44,840 nucleotides of DNA from an uncultured Actinomycetes bacterium (GTDB lineage: Bacteria > Actinomycetota > Actinomycetes > UBA12327): contig CAIXNN010000038.1 of NCBI GenBank assembly GCA_903920865.1, positions 1 through 44,840 on the forward strand, given 5' to 3'. Below, one piece after another: positions 1-7,848 of this stretch (position 1 is its first letter; each line of letters opens with the position of its first letter). Under the pieces are notes generated by a model. That model worked only from the letters and a program-made list of their open reading frames with translations. It was not told where the DNA came from and searched no databases. The position numbers and the translations under genes are program-made.

Positions 1-1
1 G

Positions 2-580
2 GGTCCGATCACGCTGGCAATCCCGAATACCGCTCCGAAATATCCTGAATACCGCCCGCGCGCGACCGATACCCGCAATCAACGCGAATCGGTGAAGGGG
101 AAAATTGGCGGAAGGACTCACGAGATCTCACGGTTGATCGGCCGCTCACTTCGTGCCGTTGTTGACTTGTCAGCGTTGGGCGAAAACAGCATCGTGTTGG
201 ACTGCGATGTTTTGCAGGCCGATGGTGGAACGCGCACCGCAGCGATCACCGGCGCCTATGTCGCGCTAGTGGATGCTATTGAATGGGGTCGCACCCAGGG
301 ATTGATTGCCAAGGACAAGCAAGTACTCACCGATTCGGTGGCTGCGGTCTCGGTAGGCGTTGTTGATAATCAAGCCCGACTTGATCTGCACTATGACGAT
401 GATGTTCGGGCCGATACCGACATGAATGTGGTCATGACCGGTGGTGGAAAATTCATTGAGGTCCAAGGAACTGCCGAAGGTGAGGCCTTCGATCGCAGCA
501 TGCTCGATCAGCTCTTGGATTTGGCCAGTGCGGGCATTGTCGAACTGACCGCTTTGCAAAACCAGGCACTTAAGGCGTGA
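2..580 (+). CDS. rph: Ribonuclease PH, 5'-truncated
   Basis: RNase PH is a phosphate-dependent 3'-5' exoribonuclease that trims tRNA 3' ends. The reading frame is open to the window edge, so the start lies outside. From about base 56 the product matches the family strongly: an [20 protein letters not shown] block, then [22 protein letters not shown], and VDMNVV-like [12 protein letters not shown] with EVQGTAEG near the end. The track's start at 92 is an internal GTG (the V of RESVKGK) and is not the true start. Residues encoded before about base 56 do not resemble the expected GWVTAEYAMLP-type segment (see findings). The stop overlaps the rdgB start by 4 bases (GTGA), which implies translational coupling of the two genes, as in many actinobacteria. 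Confidence 0.93.
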   Translation, partial: GPITLAIPNTAPKYPEYRPRATDTRNQRESVKGKIGGRTHEISRLIGRSLRAVVDLSALGENSIVLDCDVLQADGGTRTAAITGAYVALVDAIEWGRTQGLIAKDKQVLTDSVAAVSVGVVDNQARLDLHYDDDVRADTDMNVVMTGGGKFIEVQGTAEGEAFDRSMLDQLLDLASAGIVELTALQNQALKA

Positions 581-1194
581 GCCATCGGATCGTATTGGCT
601 ACGCGAAATGCCAAGAAGCTTGCCGAACTTGATCGATTGTTGAGCTCTGCCGGACTAGATGTCCAGATCCTCGGATCGGATGCGTTCAAGGACTTGCCAG
701 AGATTGACGAAACGGGTCAAACGTTCGCGGAGAATGCCTTGATCAAGGCGCGCGAAGTGTGTCAGCACACATCGTTGCCAGCCATTGCAGATGATTCCGG
801 TTTATGTGTTGATGCCCTTGATGGATCACCCGGAGTGTTTTCGGCTCGGTGGGCCGGCGAGAGCGCAAATGATGAAAACAATCTTGATTTAGTCCTGGAA
901 CAAATTGTCGATGTTCCTGATGGTCAACGTGGTGCGTATTTTGCGTGTGCTGCCGCCTTGGTGATGCCAGATGGACGGGAGTTTCTTGTATCCGGCCAGG
1001 TCAATGGCCAACTCTTGAGGCAACGAAGTGGAACCGGTGGTTTTGGGTATGACCCAATATTTGTGCCGGATGGATATTCGGTAACAACGGCGCAGATGTC
1101 AGCGCAAGAAAAGGATGCAATCAGCCATCGCGGGCAGGCTATGCGCGAGTTAGTGCCACTCTTAGTTCAAGCATTAGGAGACCCGAGCTTGTGA
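577..1194 (+). CDS. rdgB: XTP/dITP diphosphatase (RdgB/HAM1 family)
   Basis: This house-cleaning pyrophosphatase hydrolyses non-canonical purine triphosphates (XTP, dITP) to monophosphates and so keeps them out of DNA and RNA. The N-terminal nucleotide-binding signature [12 protein letters not shown] is present, followed by [33 protein letters not shown] and the C-terminal [13 protein letters not shown] and SHRGQAM motifs, all in family order. The length of 205 aa is normal. It starts with a GTG at 577 inside the rph stop and ends in another GTGA overlap with the next gene, so the three genes form a tightly coupled operon. Confidence 0.96.
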   Translation: MSHRIVLATRNAKKLAELDRLLSSAGLDVQILGSDAFKDLPEIDETGQTFAENALIKAREVCQHTSLPAIADDSGLCVDALDGSPGVFSARWAGESANDENNLDLVLEQIVDVPDGQRGAYFACAAALVMPDGREFLVSGQVNGQLLRQRSGTGGFGYDPIFVPDGYSVTTAQMSAQEKDAISHRGQAMRELVPLLVQALGDPSL

Positions 1195-1610
1195 TTCAAT
1201 TCCCAGCCGATTTGATGGCCACCATTCGCTGTTCAAGTACGGCTTTGACGATGCAGTGGCTGACGGCCATGTTTGGCTTGCGTGAGCACGTGGCTCGTCA
1301 AGCTCCCGATGGGCGCATTGTGCATGCTGAGATGATCCATGGAACTAATGGCATGCTGATATTGGGTGATATCGCCATTCCTTCAGAAGTTCAACGCTTT
1401 GCTGTGCAACCGGGCAAGGCCAGCACCTACCTAGTGATGAGCGAAACCGACGTCGAAGCAGCGTTCACCCGGGTTCAGGCCAGCGCAGCAAGCGGTGAAT
1501 GCGAAGTAGTGCTCGAGTTGGATCGGCCGGCTTACGGTGGCGCCACATTCACCTGTGCGGATCGCGATGGGCATTACTGGACGATTGGCTCGTATCGACC
1601 ATCGATGTGA
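1191..1610 (+). CDS. VOC (glyoxalase/bleomycin-resistance fold) protein
   Basis: This 139-aa protein has the layout of a single vicinal-oxygen-chelate domain. It opens with a beta-strand and a helix carrying the typical W(L)TAMFGL segment, has AEM.HGTNGMLILGD in the middle and ends with the family-like FTCADRDGHYWTIGSY. It looks closest to PhnB/glyoxalase-like proteins of unknown substrate. The usual metal ligands cannot be assigned with confidence from sequence alone; H/E residues in VHAEMIHG and the terminal DGHYW are candidates. It begins with a GTG that overlaps the rdgB stop (GTGA), making it the third gene of the rph operon. The next gene, tRNA-Leu, is convergent and starts 2 bases after the stop. 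Confidence 0.75.
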   Translation: MIQFPADLMATIRCSSTALTMQWLTAMFGLREHVARQAPDGRIVHAEMIHGTNGMLILGDIAIPSEVQRFAVQPGKASTYLVMSETDVEAAFTRVQASAASGECEVVLELDRPAYGGATFTCADRDGHYWTIGSYRPSM

Positions 1611-1611
1611 T

Positions 1612-1697
1612 TGGTGCGGGAGGGGGGATTTGAACCCCCACGTCCTTTCGGACAACAGGACCTAAACCTGCCGCGTCTGCCATTCCGCCACTCCCGC
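1612..1697 (-). tRNA. tRNA-Leu (anticodon UAG)
   Basis: On the minus strand the gene begins GCGGGAG and ends CTCCCGC-A-CCA, so the CCA end is encoded. The anticodon stem GCAGG/CCTGT encloses loop TTTAGGT, giving anticodon TAG (reads CUA and, with wobble, other CUN codons). A long variable arm (GTCC-GAAA-GGAC) identifies a class II tRNA, as expected for leucine. The T arm is GGGGG-TTCAAAT-CCCCC. It lies 33 bases downstream of the ABC permease stop on the same strand, with no terminator visible between them. Confidence 0.95.
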
Positions 1698-1730
1698 ATG
1701 TGCAGAGTTGATCGTAGTGCGCGGGAGTTT

Positions 1731-2648
1731 CTAGAAAGCGACAGGCATCTTCTTGCCAGAAACAGCCGGACTGGTTTGTCCGGCCTGCGAAAGCGCAGCG
1801 GCCTTATTCCTGCGACGGTTAATGGCAGTGCGTACTGAGCGCACCACAAGGGCGAGTGCGAAGACCGCACTTCCAGTCAAGACAATCATGGTTCCCGACG
1901 GAACACCTGCGTAGTAGCTCAAGTACATACCGACGAAACCGCAGAGCGAACCAATGCCTGCAGACCAGATAAGCATCTTGCTAAAGGAGCTGGTGATCAT
2001 CCGTGCCACCACGGCCGGGATAACCAACATGGCTGCCACCAGCGTTACACCGATGACGGTCAACGTAGCCAAGATGGTCAAGGAGAGCACGATCATCAAC
2101 ATGGCATCAGTACGAGAGACGTTTACCCCAGATGCATCAGCAACATCGGGATCGAAGGTAGTGAACATCAACGCTCGGTATCTAAAGACAATCATCAGCA
2201 CAGTCAAGATGCCAACTGCGATCAGTCCCCAGATCTGGAAGGTGGAGATGCCCAGAATGGAGCCAAACAGGGCGCTGTCAAAACTCGGACCGCGCGCACC
2301 GAACTTGCTCAGCAGGGCTACACCTAACGCAAAGGAGCCGGTCGTGATCACGCCAATGGCCGCATCGGCACCAATTCGTTGGCGACGAGATACCGAGTTA
2401 ATGGCAAGGGCTGAGGCAACGCCCCACAGGCCAGCGCCGATGACATAAAACTGGGCCGCAAAAAGTTGGGCGGCGGCAAACCCACCGAAGACTGCGTGTG
2501 AAAGTCCGTGGCCGATGTAACTCATGCCACGCAGGGTGATGTAAACCCCAATAAGTCCAAGTAGTGCGCCAGAGATGGTGGCAACGATTAGTCCACGATC
2601 AAAGAAGCTGTAGGTCAGCGGCGAGACCAACGAGTCAATGAGGTTCAT
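1731..2648 (-). CDS. Metal ABC transporter permease (ZnuB/MntB family)
   Basis: This is the membrane component of an ABC-3 type importer for zinc or manganese. The 305-aa protein has about eight or nine hydrophobic segments and the family signatures LGLIGVYITLRGMSYIGHGLSHAVFGG near the N-terminus and LTVIGVTLVAAMLVIPAVVARM in the second half. The latter contains the LLxxxLxxxPA-type loop that contacts the ATPase. The C-terminal roughly 30 residues are a basic cytoplasmic tail. The start overlaps the stop of the ATPase gene by 4 bases, so it is the third gene of the operon. The metal specificity is not visible in this subunit. Confidence 0.92.
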   Translation of the reverse strand: MNLIDSLVSPLTYSFFDRGLIVATISGALLGLIGVYITLRGMSYIGHGLSHAVFGGFAAAQLFAAQFYVIGAGLWGVASALAINSVSRRQRIGADAAIGVITTGSFALGVALLSKFGARGPSFDSALFGSILGISTFQIWGLIAVGILTVLMIVFRYRALMFTTFDPDVADASGVNVSRTDAMLMIVLSLTILATLTVIGVTLVAAMLVIPAVVARMITSSFSKMLIWSAGIGSLCGFVGMYLSYYAGVPSGTMIVLTGSAVFALALVVRSVRTAINRRRNKAAALSQAGQTSPAVSGKKMPVAF

Positions 2649-3430
2649 CGTGTCACCGCTCCAAGATCTCCTGAAACATATTCGTCAATGACAATCGGCA
2701 TCCCTAGGTGCTGCAGTACTTCCAACCGGGCGCCAAAAGTGTTCTCCAGCACGTCAGGAGTGATGACCTCAGCCGGTGTGCCTTCAGCGACGATCGTTTG
2801 ATTCACGCACATCAGGTGCGGCAGGTGAGCCGCCATCCCATTGAGGTCATGGGTGGTCAGCACGATGGAAATACCGTCGTCGTGAAGGTCGGAGAGCAGA
2901 TGGAGCATGTCGTGGCGGGTGTTGACGTCCACCCCAGAGGTGGGCTCATCCAAGAGCAAAAGATTGGGTTCGCGCAGCAGCGCGCGAGCGATAAACATCC
3001 GCTGTTGCTGTCCGCCGGACAGCGCCCGAATGTGCCGGCTGGCTAGGTCACCAATTCCCAGACGCTCAAGGACCTTGGCGACCTGCTTCTTTTCCTGCGC
3101 GCTAGCCCACGGCAGCCGCCTTTGATCGGTGCGCGCCATCAGGACGCACTCTTCAACCGTGACCGGGAAATCCCAATTCACCGTTTCCAATTGCGGCACA
3201 TACGCCACCCGAAGATCAGCCTCTCGGGTCAGCGTGCCAGCGCGTGGCTGAACCACTCCAAGCAGAAGTCGAAGCAAGGTGGTCTTTCCTGCGCCCGATG
3301 GCCCGACGATCCCAGTGAACTGGTCTTCATGGACATGAAAGTTCACATCCTTAAGCACGAGTGCTTCGTCGTACCCAGCACTTGCATTACTTACCTCAAG
3401 GATGACTCGACCAACTCCGGTTCCGGTCAC
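2645..3430 (-). CDS. Metal ABC transporter ATP-binding protein (ZnuC/MntA family)
   Basis: This is the ATPase of the same importer. All nucleotide-binding motifs are present in order: Walker A GPSGAGKTT, a Q-loop region VAYVPQLETVNWDFPVTV typical of Mn/Zn systems, the ABC signature LSGGQQQR, Walker B LLLLDEPTSGVD and the H-loop TTHDL. The length of 261 aa is normal. It starts with a GTG that overlaps the stop of the substrate-binding protein (GTGA) and its own stop overlaps the permease start, so all three genes are translationally coupled. Confidence 0.94.
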   Translation of the reverse strand: MTGTGVGRVILEVSNASAGYDEALVLKDVNFHVHEDQFTGIVGPSGAGKTTLLRLLLGVVQPRAGTLTREADLRVAYVPQLETVNWDFPVTVEECVLMARTDQRRLPWASAQEKKQVAKVLERLGIGDLASRHIRALSGGQQQRMFIARALLREPNLLLLDEPTSGVDVNTRHDMLHLLSDLHDDGISIVLTTHDLNGMAAHLPHLMCVNQTIVAEGTPAEVITPDVLENTFGARLEVLQHLGMPIVIDEYVSGDLGAVTR

Positions 3431-4458
3431 TGTGGGTACACCGCCTTGTCTGGGCTCACAAACGTGAGAGGAACAGCACTGACATTGGTTGCTTTGCCAC
3501 CTAGGCCGGTGACCATGGTGGTGAAGTCGTACTTCATCAGGCCAAGCCAGGAGTGTTCGACATCGCCGGGATTGCCTGGCAGGTCGTCGTCGCGCAGGGA
3601 GTTCTCGTACTTGACTCCGGTGGCCTTGCCAATTTCTTCTAGCACCTTGGAGGGGTAAACCTCAGAGCCAAAGATCGTGGGCACCTTTTGGGCTTTGACC
3701 TGATCAATCAGGCGCGCGATCTCAACCGGTGTGGGGTCTTCAAAGTTCTTTGGTTGAACAGCTCCGATGATGGTCCAGCCGAAAGTTCGCCCGAAGTACG
3801 CGTAGGCATCGTGGTAAGTCAGAAGTACTTTGCGTGGAACGGTCTTCTGATCTGCACGCAAAGCGTTGGCCAGAGCAGTAGTTTGCTTCACAAAGGCAGC
3901 TGCATTTTTTGCGTAGTACGAAGCGTTCTTTGGGTCAGCTTGTGACATGGCTTTGGCAATGACCAGTGCGTACTTTCCGGCATAGACCGGATCGGTCCAA
4001 AGATGCGGATTTGGTTTGCCATCCTTTTTGGGAAAGGAGAAATCGTAGATGTATTGCGAAGGATCAATAACTGAGTTGCCTACTACAAGGATCTTGGCAC
4101 TGGCCTTCTTATTTTTTTCAGCCAAATCTTTAGTCGGATCTTCCAGACTGAGCCCATTGACAACAATCAAGTCTGCTTTGCTGAAGACTTGCGCCACATT
4201 TGGCGCCGGTTCATACGTGTGTGAATCTGTTCCCTCCGGAATGATTCCTTCGACGTGAGCGCGATCTCCGGCCACGGCAGAGGCGATACTTGTGATGGGT
4301 GCAACCGTGGTGGCCACGAAGAGCTGGTTGGCCCCATCTGCATTCGAAGACGTGGTTGAACTCGAGGCGCACGCACTCAGGCAGGCCGCGGCTAGGCACA
4401 GGGAGCCCAGGACGGCTACTACACGGCTGGGGGCCATTGCGGGGAGTTGGAATCTCAT
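3427..4458 (-). CDS. Zn/Mn ABC transporter substrate-binding lipoprotein (ZnuA/TroA-like)
   Basis: This is a cluster A-I metal-binding lipoprotein of 343 aa. A signal peptide with a hydrophobic core ends in the lipobox LSAC, so the protein is anchored to the outer face of the membrane. Likely metal ligands are H80 (TDSHTYEP), H152 (NPHLW), H216 (TYHDAYAYF) and E266 (GSEVYP). A His in the third position, where manganese-specific relatives usually have Glu, favours zinc, but this is inference. There is no His-rich loop. I chose the ATG at 4458, not the track's GTG at 4482, because a -10-like TACGGT lies exactly 6 bases before it and the resulting signal peptide is of normal size. A later ATG at 4437 would also give a valid signal peptide. 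Confidence 0.9.
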   Translation of the reverse strand: MRFQLPAMAPSRVVAVLGSLCLAAACLSACASSSTTSSNADGANQLFVATTVAPITSIASAVAGDRAHVEGIIPEGTDSHTYEPAPNVAQVFSKADLIVVNGLSLEDPTKDLAEKNKKASAKILVVGNSVIDPSQYIYDFSFPKKDGKPNPHLWTDPVYAGKYALVIAKAMSQADPKNASYYAKNAAAFVKQTTALANALRADQKTVPRKVLLTYHDAYAYFGRTFGWTIIGAVQPKNFEDPTPVEIARLIDQVKAQKVPTIFGSEVYPSKVLEEIGKATGVKYENSLRDDDLPGNPGDVEHSWLGLMKYDFTTMVTGLGGKATNVSAVPLTFVSPDKAVYPQ

Positions 4459-4464
4459 ACATAA

Positions 4465-4470
4465 ACCGTA
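4465..4470 (-). promoter_or_regulatory. Likely -10 box of the metal ABC operon (leaderless)
   Basis: TACGGT on the minus strand ends 6 bases before the ATG at 4458. No Shine-Dalgarno sequence fits between, so the transcript would begin at or next to the start codon. The same hexamer-N6-start arrangement is seen at other genes in this window. Confidence 0.5.
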
Positions 4471-4483
4471 CGGCCAAAGCACC

Positions 4484-4496
4484 CTTTTCGCAAAAG
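4484..4496. promoter_or_regulatory. Palindrome CTTTT-CGC-AAAAG, possible operator
   Basis: This is a perfect 5-bp inverted repeat with a 3-base spacer. It begins 14 bases upstream of the putative -10 box of the metal-transporter operon, so it overlaps the expected -35 region. That is a typical place for a repressor, and metal importers are usually under Zur, MntR or similar control. It does not match a Zur or MntR consensus I can recall, so the assignment is tentative. Confidence 0.3.
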
Positions 4497-4531
4497 ATTC
4501 GCAACAAGCCCAGCGGGTCGGGGGCTAGGGC

Positions 4532-4537
4532 TACTGT
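4532..4537 (+). promoter_or_regulatory. Likely -10 box of the DUF3618 gene (leaderless)
   Basis: TACTGT is followed by 6 bases and then the ATG at 4544. There is no ribosome-binding site in the 6-base gap. It faces away from the divergent metal-transporter promoter. Confidence 0.5.
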
Positions 4538-4543
4538 TCTCAC

Positions 4544-4855
4544 ATGAGTAGTTCAGACCAGGCCGCATCAGAAGTGGTCAAGCCACAGTCAGCCAACGAG
4601 TCGGAATCGGTGACCGAGCCGACCCCCGATGAGCTTGAGGCCATGATCGTGCAGGCCCGCGAAAGGCTGGCCGAAAGCGTTGACTCGTTGGCAGATGCGG
4701 CCAATCCGATGGCTCTTGCCGAGACTGGCCTGAAAGCGGTGAAAGATTTCTTTATTGACCCCGAAACTGGTTTGCGTACCTCAAGGGTAGCCAAAGTAGC
4801 GGGCGGAGTTGTTGGGTTCTTACTTCTTCGCGGAATCATTCGACGCGGAAGTTAA
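4544..4855 (+). CDS. DUF3618 small membrane-associated protein
   Basis: This 103-aa protein matches the actinobacterial DUF3618 pattern: a helical ARERLAESVDSLADAANPMAL segment at about residues 39-60. An acidic, charged N-terminus (about 1-35) precedes it. A short glycine-rich hydrophobic segment, VAKVAGGVVGFLLLRGII, near the C-terminus is followed by basic residues RRGS, suggesting peripheral or single-pass membrane association with the C-terminus in the cytoplasm. The function of the family is unknown. It is transcribed divergently from the metal importer and has its own likely leaderless promoter. The antisense ORF 4540-4839 is a shadow. Confidence 0.75.
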   Translation: MSSSDQAASEVVKPQSANESESVTEPTPDELEAMIVQARERLAESVDSLADAANPMALAETGLKAVKDFFIDPETGLRTSRVAKVAGGVVGFLLLRGIIRRGS

Positions 4856-4866
4856 CGTTTTTTAAC
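4851..4866. promoter_or_regulatory. Palindrome GTTAA-N6-TTAAC upstream of the P450 gene
   Basis: This is a perfect 5-bp inverted repeat with a T-rich 6-base centre. It begins within the DUF3618 stop codon region and ends 11 bases before the candidate -10 of the P450 gene. It could bind a TetR/MarR-type regulator or be chance in an AT-rich patch. The stem is too AT-rich for an intrinsic terminator. Confidence 0.25.
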
Positions 4867-4877
4867 CGTGGGTACGC

Positions 4878-4883
4878 CATGAT
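4878..4883 (+). promoter_or_regulatory. Possible -10 box of the P450 operon (leaderless)
   Basis: CATGAT lies exactly 6 bases before the GTG at 4890. GAGG in the gap is too close to the start to act as a normal ribosome-binding site. Confidence 0.35.
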
Positions 4884-4889
4884 GAGGTC

Positions 4890-6224
4890 GTGAATGGTCC
4901 TGAGCCGCTTGACATGTTGCGCGCGCTACCGCGCATCCGTAAGGACCCCTTAACTTTTCTTTCTGAATCGGCGGCGACCTATGGGGACGTTGTCGAATTT
5001 CCTATTCCCGGTCAACGGGTTTTCTTTGCTAATCACCCCGATGCTGTAAAGCAAGTTTTGCAAACTGAACACCGCACCCATGATCGCGCAACGGTGCAGT
5101 ACCAATCGCTCGCTCTTGTCACGGGCAACGGCTTATTGACCTCTGACGGTGAATTGTGGCGAAAAGAGCGCCGCCTGATGCAGCCAGCATTTCACCGCGC
5201 TGTCTTGGATCAGTTTGTTGAACACATAGATATTGCCGTGGACCGCCTCTTGGCTTCATGGGCGCGAAAGCGCGATGGCGAGATCGTCGATGTTGACCAA
5301 GCCATGATGCGCACGGCTTTAGAGGCGGTCGGACGCTCCTTGTTTAGCCATGACCTCAGCGGTGAAGCCGGAGAATTAGTCCAGGCCGTCCTGAAGGCCT
5401 TAGATGTTGTTGTCTCGCGTGCCCGGTCACCGCTGGCACCACCGTTGAATTGGCCAACGCTGGGAAATATTGCGCTTCGCAACAGTTTGCGGACCCTCGA
5501 TCACACTGTCGATGTCATGGTCGGGGCGCGTCGTGAAGCTCAGCGCCGAGGGGCTGGACCAGAGACCCCCGACCTGCTCGGCATGTTGATGGCCAGTGAG
5601 GGTTTCGATGATCGCCAATTGCGCGATGAGATTGTCACGCTGATCGTTGCCGGTCATGAAACCGTGGCAACTTCCTTGACGTGGACCTGGTATTTACTCG
5701 GACAAAATCGCGAAGTACGTGACACTTTGTTAGCTGAAGTTGACTCGGTCCTTCAAGGACAGCGACCCACCTTTGAGCACCTGTCCCAATTGCCCTACAC
5801 CCGACAAGTTGTCGATGAGGCCTTACGGCTTTATCCACCGGCATGGGTTATTTCACGTCGAGCTCTTGTGGACGGTGATGTTATGGGAGTTGAGGTTCCA
5901 GCTGGGTCTTATGTGTTCGTCAGTCCTTATGTGCTGCATCGAACCGAGGAGTACTGGCCCGATGCGACCCGATTTGATCCGGCCCGCTTTGCCTCAGATG
6001 CCGGCGAGCAAACATCGCGCTTTACCTACATCCCTTTCGGTGCTGGGCCGAACCTATGTATAGGTAGGGACCTTGCTCTAATGGAAGCCGTGCTCGTAGT
6101 GGCTGCGGTGGCGTCAAAATGTAATCTCGACCCGGTGATTGGCCAGCAGGTCAGCCTTGATCCACTAGTGACAATTCGACCCCATGGTGGCTTGCCGATG
6201 GTTCTCAAGAAGAGGTTCCCATGA
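4890..6224 (+). CDS. Cytochrome P450
   Basis: This is a haem-thiolate mono-oxygenase of 444 aa, a normal length for a soluble bacterial P450. The I-helix oxygen-activation motif is LIVAGHETVATSLTW (AGHET), the K-helix ExxR is EALRLYPP, the PERF-like segment is FDPARFASD, and the haem loop is FGAGPNLCIGRDLALME with proximal Cys390. The FGAGPxxCIGRxLALxE form and the LRLYPP helix put it near the CYP4/CYP102/CYP110-like class E branch that often acts on fatty acids or terpenoids, but the substrate cannot be read from sequence. No ferredoxin or reductase gene is adjacent. The gene overlaps the following NmrA-like reductase by ATGA, so the two probably act on the same compound or are at least co-expressed. 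Confidence 0.93.
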   Translation: MNGPEPLDMLRALPRIRKDPLTFLSESAATYGDVVEFPIPGQRVFFANHPDAVKQVLQTEHRTHDRATVQYQSLALVTGNGLLTSDGELWRKERRLMQPAFHRAVLDQFVEHIDIAVDRLLASWARKRDGEIVDVDQAMMRTALEAVGRSLFSHDLSGEAGELVQAVLKALDVVVSRARSPLAPPLNWPTLGNIALRNSLRTLDHTVDVMVGARREAQRRGAGPETPDLLGMLMASEGFDDRQLRDEIVTLIVAGHETVATSLTWTWYLLGQNREVRDTLLAEVDSVLQGQRPTFEHLSQLPYTRQVVDEALRLYPPAWVISRRALVDGDVMGVEVPAGSYVFVSPYVLHRTEEYWPDATRFDPARFASDAGEQTSRFTYIPFGAGPNLCIGRDLALMEAVLVVAAVASKCNLDPVIGQQVSLDPLVTIRPHGGLPMVLKKRFP

Positions 6225-7075
6225 TTTTGCTTACTGGCGCTGGTGGCCGAACGGGCAAAGCCTTGCTCCGTGCCCTGGTCGCAAAAGATGCGCAGGTTCG
6301 CGCGTTCATTCGCAATCCAGAGCAAGCCGATGGCCTGCGCGCATTAGGTGCTGCTGATGTTGCTGTCGGGAATATGGAAGATGTCGATTCGATCAATCGG
6401 GCCGCTGGCGGTACCGATGTCGTCATTCACGTCGGGCCACCGATGCATCCGCAGGAACGTGAGATCACGAAGTCATTTGTTGAGGCGACGAAGAACAGCG
6501 GAGCGAGCAGGTTTATTTACTACTCGGTGATGTATCCGATTTTGCGCGATGTGCGCCACCATTCACTCAAACTTGATGCCACCGAGATGATTGTTAACTC
6601 TGGGATCACCTACTCAATCATTGAACCCTGTCGTTACATGCAGCACCTAGATCCGATTTGGCCTGCCGTGCTGGAAACCGGGGTGCACTCCATGCCGTTT
6701 AACACCAAGGCTCAGTTTGCTGTCGTGGATCTGGAAGATTTGGCGCAGGCAACAGCCAAAGTTGCCACCGAAGCCGGTCACGAATTCGCCACCTATGAAC
6801 TAGCCGGGCCACAGAACCTGAGCCAGGAAGATATGGCCGCCGCGATTAGTGAAGTGTTGGGTCGACCCGTTCGCGCTGAAGCCCTTCCCTTGGATGTCAT
6901 GGCTGCTCGGGCCATCGAAAAGGGTGCTAGTGAAGATCGCGTCAACCAAATGCGCATCATGAATACCCATTACGACCACAGTGGCTTTAGGGGCAACCCC
7001 AATGTCTTGCAGTGGCTACTTGGCCGCCCTGCCACGGCTTACATCGACTTCGTGCGCCGATTGGCTGCAGGTTAA
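6221..7075 (+). CDS. NmrA-like NAD(P)-binding protein (atypical SDR)
   Basis: This 284-aa Rossmann protein begins with the nucleotide-binding motif MILLTGAGGRTGKALL (GxxGxxG). It has the NmrA-family pattern DVVIHVGPPMHPQE, ...FVEATKNSGASRFIYYSVMYP, a middle EPCRYMQ segment and a C-terminal AAAISEVLGRPVRAEALPL stretch. The canonical SDR YxxxK is replaced by HHSLKLDATE, as often in NmrA/HSCARG relatives, so it may be a redox sensor, a reductase or an isomerase. The start codon overlaps the P450 stop by ATGA. The 3' end overlaps the convergent yaaA stop by 4 bases. Confidence 0.82.
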   Translation: MILLTGAGGRTGKALLRALVAKDAQVRAFIRNPEQADGLRALGAADVAVGNMEDVDSINRAAGGTDVVIHVGPPMHPQEREITKSFVEATKNSGASRFIYYSVMYPILRDVRHHSLKLDATEMIVNSGITYSIIEPCRYMQHLDPIWPAVLETGVHSMPFNTKAQFAVVDLEDLAQATAKVATEAGHEFATYELAGPQNLSQEDMAAAISEVLGRPVRAEALPLDVMAARAIEKGASEDRVNQMRIMNTHYDHSGFRGNPNVLQWLLGRPATAYIDFVRRLAAG

Positions 7076-7848
7076 AGCTGCCTGACGATCACATCAAGTT
7101 TGAGACCAGAGTCATCGCTTTCAACATCCCAACCAGCCTTGGTCAGGGCACTTGTCAGCGCTGAAACACTTCTAGGACTGCTGCGCTGGTTGAGCAAGCT
7201 AGCAACGATGCGTCCCTTCGTGGCCTTATTGAAGTGACTCACAATCGTGCGCTTACCTGGTTGGGTTTCATGCAGTACGCGAAGGCTCACTGTGCGCCGT
7301 GCAATGTCCCCAGTGGGCTTCCAGAGTGCGGCATAAGGGGTTGAGCGAAGGTCAAGGACGATCTCGTCACCGACCAGATTCTCCATCGCCTGCGCAAGTG
7401 GGGCCTTCCATACCGCATTCAAGGTGCCAAGTCGGGGGAGTTTGGTGGCTGGCGATAACCGGTAGGGCGCAATGTTGTCTCGCAGTTGCACAACGCCAAA
7501 TAATGCGCTGAAGATGAGAATTTCTAGCTCAGCTCGATCGCGAGCGCTTTTGGATAACTGGCTTAGATCAAGCGCGTCGTAAAGCACTCCGGTGTAGAGC
7601 TGGCGAACGGGCAATGTTGGTGCGGTGAGCAATTGGGCATTTTTTTCGATCTCAACTGCAAGGCCCGGAGTTAGGCCCAGGGTGGTGATGGCCTTCTTCG
7701 ATGGCCCCTTGGCCAACTTCACCAAAGCCTCTATTAATTTCTCACGCGTGGGGTTAAGTTCTGGCGCGCAAAGGCTAGAAAGTTTGAGCGCACTACCGCG
7801 CTTTGGCGAGGCGGCCTTACCTTCAGAAGGTGGAAGCAAAATTTTCAT
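7072..7848 (-). CDS. yaaA: YaaA/DUF328 peroxide-stress protein
   Basis: The protein starts with the family hallmark MKILLPPSEGK and continues with the YaaA-typical LYTGVLYDALD, FSALFGVVQLRDNIAPYRLS, DLRSTPYAALW and HFNKATKGRIV blocks. The length is 258 aa. In Escherichia coli YaaA lowers intracellular iron-driven damage during peroxide stress and binds DNA. The first base of the ATG is the last base of the encoded CCA end of tRNA-Lys on the same strand, so there is no room for a ribosome-binding site outside the tRNA. No closer alternative start keeps the conserved N-terminus. Confidence 0.93.
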   Translation of the reverse strand: MKILLPPSEGKAASPKRGSALKLSSLCAPELNPTREKLIEALVKLAKGPSKKAITTLGLTPGLAVEIEKNAQLLTAPTLPVRQLYTGVLYDALDLSQLSKSARDRAELEILIFSALFGVVQLRDNIAPYRLSPATKLPRLGTLNAVWKAPLAQAMENLVGDEIVLDLRSTPYAALWKPTGDIARRTVSLRVLHETQPGKRTIVSHFNKATKGRIVASLLNQRSSPRSVSALTSALTKAGWDVESDDSGLKLDVIVRQL

